From Acorus gramineus (taxonomy: Eukaryota; Streptophyta; Magnoliopsida; Acorales; Acoraceae): a stretch of 64,000 nt of DNA. Below the pieces are notes generated by a model. The model searched no databases and had not been told where the DNA came from. It saw only the letters and a list, made by a program, of their open reading frames with translations. Numbering within the stretch: position 1 is the stretch's first letter; every line of letters begins with the position of its first letter. This document shows positions 59,710 through 64,000 of the stretch, one piece after another. The position numbers and the translations under genes were made by a program. The DNA is taken from assembly GCA_030737835.1 (NCBI GenBank), contig JAUJYN010000018.1:3038001-3102000 (forward strand), read 5' to 3'.

Positions 59710-60370
59710 CTGCAAGAGATGGGCATTCGATATGGTGAGTAACTACACAAATACATAAGAAATTTACTAGAAATACCCAATACTCAGACAAGCATGCATA
59801 CGAGCCCGCACGCACGCGCGTACGCACGCGAGTCCGAGTGCCCCAACACCCTCCCAAACCCACGGGCAATCATACGCACGGCCACCCGCACGCGCACGCA
59901 CGAAGGCGCACGCACGCACGCGCCCCTGCGCCCCGGGCACACTGCCGCGCCCTTGCCCGCGCACCCAGATGCGCTGCTGCGCCCCTGCCCGCGCGCCCAG
60001 ACACGCTGCCGCGCGCATGCGCACGCTCGCGCTGGCCCGCACGCACCTCGCGTCCAGCCCTGGCGTACTCGCGCGCACTGCGCCCCGTGCAGCACACCGC
60101 GCGCACGCCCACGCACACTGCGCCCCCGCGCAGCACTCCCCGCGCACGCGCACGGCCACGCACCCGCCCGCCTGTCTGCGCGTATGCGCGCGCGCCAGCC
60201 AGCGCGCCCGTCTGCGCGCGCCAACGCCTGCCTGCACGCGCAGACTCGCGCGCTCGCCCGAGCCCCTTCCACCCCCTCCTCAGCCCTCCCACACCCCCTA
60301 ACACCCATGCATACCCAATTTCACGCCCTAAACAAGCATCTAAACAAGAATAGGGAGGAGGAAAGCTTAC
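59710..60370 (-). other. Long leader intron in K's 5' LTR (661 bp)
   Basis: On the minus strand the donor CTTTGG|GTAAGC starts at 60370 and the acceptor CTTGCAG|ATCTTGACGG ends at 59710. It lies upstream of gag, so a spliced transcript would have a shorter leader. Confidence 0.7.
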
Positions 60371-60474
60371 CCAAAGAGAGAAAGGAAAGGGAGGAAACTC
60401 GGGTGCCCTTCGCGCACCAAACCACCGCCACCGAGACCACCACCACCCTCAGCCACTTCTCAGCCCTAGAATGG

Positions 60475-60564
60475 CTGAAAACAGGGGTTATGAGAAGCCA
60501 TGAGAGGAGGTAAACAAAGGGGAAAACCAAACAAAGACCATGGAGAGGTAGATCCAAGCCTCAC
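60475..60564 (-). other. Short leader intron in K's 5' LTR (90 bp)
   Basis: The donor AGAAAG|GTGAGG and the acceptor CCTGTTTTCAG|CCATT lie on the minus strand. Confidence 0.65.
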
Positions 60565-62379
60565 CTTTCTTTTTCCCTTCTAGGGCTTTCTATTTCAACC
60601 TCTTCTACTAGCTCTAATGGAGGAATAAAGAATAGGGACTGAGTGATTTTGTGTGTGAGAGAGAGAGAGAGGAAGAGAAGAGAAGGGAAGAAGAAGAAGT
60701 GGGCGCCCACTTTAGGGCACACACACTCACACACACACACTTTTGGTGTTTGACTTTAGGTCAACCCAACCACACAAACAAACAAAATGATTTGACCAAG
60801 TCAATGGTCAAACTTGACTTGGTCAAAGTCATCTTTGACTTGGTCAAGTCTCCCTTTGACATTCCCGCTCGGTCAAAACCCGGATACGACTCGTAACTGC
60901 CAAATTCTGAACATTATCGGAATTCGATGAAATTTTCGTGGGTGGCTTGAAATGGCACCAGGACACATAATGTGCAGTTAGATTTTCAATCGGAGTTCTC
61001 AAGCTCAGGATGATTGCTAAAAGTCCAAAATTTTAGCGGTTCCGATCGAAAAAAGAAAAAGTTGAAAAACTGCCAGAAATGTCCCAAAGGTGCCCGGAAG
61101 GCTAAAAGTGACACATATATAACAGTGGCCGTGGGTGTGTCGAGAGCCCCGCATCTCCCCATTTCCCTCCCCTATTTTGGTAAGGTAGCTCTCTGTCTTA
61201 TAAAGATCTCAATGAATCTTGTATTTAGAGGCACATTTGTAGGATTATGTCTTCATATGATATGATCATCTATGTGTCTAGTTGCTATATATGAAATTTG
61301 GTATCATTATGAAATCTTTGTTGTAAGTTATAACCTGATTTGTAAGGCCTGTCAAGATTTGAGTGGGAATTGACCAGTTTCTGGAAATATTTTAGTCCGG
61401 GCTGGTAGAGGAAAAATTAGGTTCTAATGTCTTCATGGATTATGATCCTAGCATATCCGAGAATGTGCATGATTTATTTCATAATTTTTGGATGTGTATT
61501 GGGTGCCGTGGAGATCAAGTAGTGAGCTACAAGCCTCTACCTGGTATACTCCCATGATCAGTACATCTGCCGAACGCATCGGTAGTACCTACAGGTGGAA
61601 GCCCTCTATCAAGACAGCTTTAACATCGGGTAGCTTCAACGAGGATCCGAAGAACGGGAGAACGTTTCCACGCTTGCAATATCATCTGGTAGCCCTCTCC
61701 CGTGTAGACTCTACCTGTCGGCCTTCCACGATCGATACATCAGCCAGATGTGTACTGCGATATGCATTAGTAGCACCTACAAGTGGGGGAACCCAAATAA
61801 GACAGCTTTGACGCTGGGGTGTTTTGACGCACGACGATGTCGGAAGGAAGCACCCCACGTTCGCAAAGCGGACCCTATGGAAAGTCAACTACGCTCGATA
61901 ATCACAAATCGATGATATCGAATACTCTTGTAGTCCCACACGGGTGCGTCGCTCGGACGCGAGGGGTTACCTCTGCTCTCACGCAGAAATAAGCCCAAGG
62001 CATATAACCAAATAGGCGGTTCATATACGCGCCTAGCACGGGTAGGCCGAACTTAATGCCATGGCCGCCGGTTTAACAAAAGCGATACAACAAATGAATT
62101 CTCCTGAATTCCATCCAAGTGCATCACACGGATGCACGCTCGTGCACCAACTAATGAGGTACATCCCGACAGCGGGTCGTACCCATGCCTATTTCAGATA
62201 GGCCTAATTAGTTTTAACATGCACATATATTTTACAAGAGAATTATATCTTAGTTACGTACATGGATTACATGCACGATAACTTATCAACTAATTATAGG
62301 GATACTCCCTAACATGGATAGAAAGCATAAACAATATATATATACAACATACATATCATGCATGACTAAATAATATGCA

Positions 62380-62505
62380 TACAAGCGTGCAAGCATATAA
62401 GCATATCTTATACAAGCATACTAGCATACAAGCATACCTCATACAAGCATATAAGCATACAAGCATACCTCATACAAGCATATAAGCATACAAGGTATGC
62501 ATTGG
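62380..62505. repeat. AAGCATAC minisatellite in LTR J
   Basis: Two long units of about 48 bp (ATACAAGCATACCTCATACA followed by AGCATATAAGC) plus shorter partial units. The equivalent region in other type I LTRs has few or no copies. Confidence 0.7.
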
Positions 62506-64000
62506 ATATCACCAACTTAAAAGGGAAGGGTCAAGCGCGATCTCGCGCACTAACAGGTGCATGCCAATATTCCAAACGAACCTGAGTTGAGTAGAAAATC
62601 GCATCTACTTACTCAGTAGGCAGGGCAGCAGGCAGGGCATGTTGGGCACAGCCGTTGGGCATGAGTGTTGGTCTGTTGCCCTGGCAGGGCAGCAGACAAG
62701 GCATGCTGGGCACAGGCAGCACACACAGGGCAGCATGCACACGGGCACGCCGACACCCCTACACCCAAACAACCAAGCACACAGAAACCAAAACACAAAT
62801 ACTTAGCATGCACCACCTCCCAACACACCCAAAGCAGAAAAAAAAACAGAAAAAGAAGAGGGGAAAGCTTACCAAGAGAAGGGGGAGGGAAGGGGGAGAT
62901 GTGGAAGCTCGCAAGCACGCCCATGACCACCTCGACCACCACCACCACCACTTTAGCCTTCATTTCTCTTCTTCTTGCTGAACCAGAGGGGAGGGGATGA
63001 TCCATGGATAACATGAGGGGGGGGGGGTGGGAGCTAGAGGAGGAGGAGAGGGAAGAGACAACAACAATGGCACACACCTTCCCTTCTTTGCTCTTCCTAG
63101 CACTTCTCCATCATCTTCCCCCTTCTAAAACTCCACCAAACATACTCAAGAGGGCTGGACCAAAGAGAGAAGAGATATTTGGGCATTTCATAGCCAAAAG
63201 AGGGGTCCAAACGACCAAATAGTCCCTGACCCAAAATTCTGTACAGGCTTCACTAGAGCAGCCATAACTTCCACAATATATCTCAGAATTACACAATTCA
63301 AAATCCATTGGAAAACCAAGAAGATTATCTACAACTTTCATGTTTATTCCCAGATCAAATAACCCCTCCAGATATTTCAAAATGTGAGCTAAACATCGAA
63401 CAGGGCTGCTGCCAGGACTTTCTCATCCCCGGGGTATACTTAGAAAAATACCCATAACTTTTACTACATGAATCCAGTTGATCCAATTTCACTTTTGTTT
63501 GAAAGCTAACTCAAAACTGAGCATCTCATGCTAAACTCATATTTAAACCTCTTCATCTTGGATATTAACAAAATTAATACCAATCGGAATGCATAACTTT
63601 ATCAAAGACGTCAGAATGCGACTTAAATTTACAGGTAGGCCAATGCCAATACCAGGAGAACAATTATGCAGACAGATTTTCAATCAGAGCACTCCAACTC
63701 CTGCAGATGGTTAAAATCTAAAATTTTAGCGACTCCGATCGGAAAAAAAAAAAATAAAGCTCCAAATGACACAGACATAACAGATACTGGATTGTCAATG
63801 GGGGGAGAATTTGACCAAGTCAAAGTTGACCATTGACTGGTCAACCACTTTTGCTTGGTAGTTTGGCTAGGTTGACCAAGGTCAAACCTCCACCAAACCC
63901 ATTTTTCGGCATTCATGGCCTCTCTCTCTCTCTCTTTTTCTCTCCTTCTCTCTCCCTCCCTTTGAGAAAATCCATCCGACCCTCTCATTTCTCACCCTCT

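Larger units (their letters stand above)
50878..61124 (-). mobile_element. Element K: two-LTR Tekay/Del-like chromovirus, type IIb, broken
   Basis: The 10.2 kb minus-strand element has LTRs 50878-53534 (3') and 58466-61124 (5'), exact GTGGC flanks (50873-50877 and 61125-61129), a polypurine tract and an initiator tRNA-Met primer site. The internal region (4.93 kb) encodes gag, protease, RT, RNase H, integrase and a C-terminal chromodomain in the usual gypsy order. The reading frame has about four to six breaks. The two LTRs differ by only a few percent by eye, mostly C/T changes, so the insertion is recent, perhaps around a million years or somewhat more at usual plant rates (inference). Confidence 0.95.
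58466..61124 (-). mobile_element. 5' LTR of element K
   Basis: The 2659-bp LTR runs from TGTCACGCCCC to ACATATATAACA. The short intron is 60475-60564 and the long intron 59710-60370. The leader exon between them includes GGTGCGCGAAGGGC, found in every type II copy. Confidence 0.93.
50208..61515 (+). mobile_element. LTR I, type I, right end missing; host of K
   Basis: It starts TGTTATGCCTGTG inside J. The visible parts are 50208-50877 and 61130 to about 61515. The leader exon carries GATGGTCGAGGTGGC up to K and resumes CGTGGGTGTGTCGAGAGCCCC after it. The short intron acceptor TTTTCAG|CCAAG is at 50816 and the long intron donor TTTTG|GTAAGG at 61180. The rest of the LTR is absent. Confidence 0.75.
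49909..63782 (-). mobile_element. LTR J, type I solo LTR containing LTR I and element K
   Basis: It starts TGTCACACCCCAGGG at 49909 and ends GACATAACA at 63782, with exact GATAC flanks (49904-49908 and 63783-63787). Its own sequence is 49909-50207 and about 61515-63782. It has lost internal parts. The donor of its long intron is at 62872 (rc CTCTTG|GTAAGC). Confidence 0.85.
49774..64000 (+). mobile_element. LTR fragment M (type I-like), host of J
   Basis: The visible pieces are about 49774-49908 and 63788-64000. They align with the region after the LTR start in other copies: CCCATAAAAATTTCATC, TTCCGGTTACG, ATCCGGGTTTTG, then the TTGACC-rich stretch and CT-rich leader. The normal TGTTATG start is not visible. 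It is split by J. Confidence 0.6.

Noticed and set aside
1-64000. CRISPR arrays, prokaryotic operons or phage genes
   Set aside because: Repeats are LTR-derived and not regularly spaced, and all coding remains are of plant LTR-retrotransposon type.

Overview
The window is plant nuclear heterochromatin built almost wholly from nested LTR retrotransposons. I see no host protein-coding gene, rRNA or tRNA gene. The plant assignment rests on a chromodomain-bearing Ty3/gypsy element (Tekay/Del-like), an initiator-tRNA-Met primer site, very long LTRs and a Tat/Ogre-like gag. I cannot name the species. No bacterial, phage or CRISPR feature is present.

Most of the DNA is one LTR lineage in two forms. 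Type I LTRs (about 3.7-3.9 kb when not interrupted) begin TGTTATGCCTGTGTCA in sense. Type II LTRs (2.6-3.4 kb) begin TGTTATATATGTGTCAC. Both end near GGGGCGTGACA. On the plus strand the sense orientation runs TGTTAT to GTGACA; the reverse runs TGTCACGCCCC to ATAACA. A third LTR (29332-31831, TGTAACG to CGTTACA) belongs to another family but shares several conserved blocks.

Layout from the outside in. (1) A Tat/Ogre-like element N (38299 to about 49773, minus strand) carries a gag fossil, a repeat-rich leader and a putative LTR with many GGCGGCTA hairpins. (2) Type I LTR D, which starts before the window, ends at 38298 and abuts N. (3) Inside D lie G, a heavily decayed two-LTR type I element reaching 22467; solo LTR C (23005-27820); and solo LTR L (28059-37812). 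(4) G's LTRs hold H (to 1382) and the type II LTRs 8061-10673, 12044-15431 and 16218-22350, the last of which holds 18595-21797. C holds a unique 1.75 kb AT-rich insert. L holds 29332-31831 and 33924-37310. (5) N is also hit by solo LTRs 39078-41660 and 45000-48669. (6) On the right, LTR fragment M holds solo LTR J (49909-63782). J holds LTR I (from 50208), and I holds K (50878-61124), a two-LTR element with 5-bp flanking duplications and all domains recognisable but broken. Eight of the nested units have exact 5-bp target duplications, so the stack can be read with confidence.

The most notable observation is that both LTR types carry a noncoding leader with two conserved GT-AG introns: a short one (83-92 bp) and a long one (about 400-1140 bp). 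The long intron's content is AT-rich in some copies and extremely CpG-rich in others. Type I LTR C lacks the long intron exactly at its splice sites and lacks the short one within about ten bases, as expected for reverse transcription of a spliced RNA. A TATA box and a conserved CACTATTCATCATC start-site candidate about 30 bp downstream place both introns in the transcribed part of the LTR. A 119-bp MITE-like unit with 9-bp duplications sits inside four of the type II LTRs and has apparently been amplified with them.
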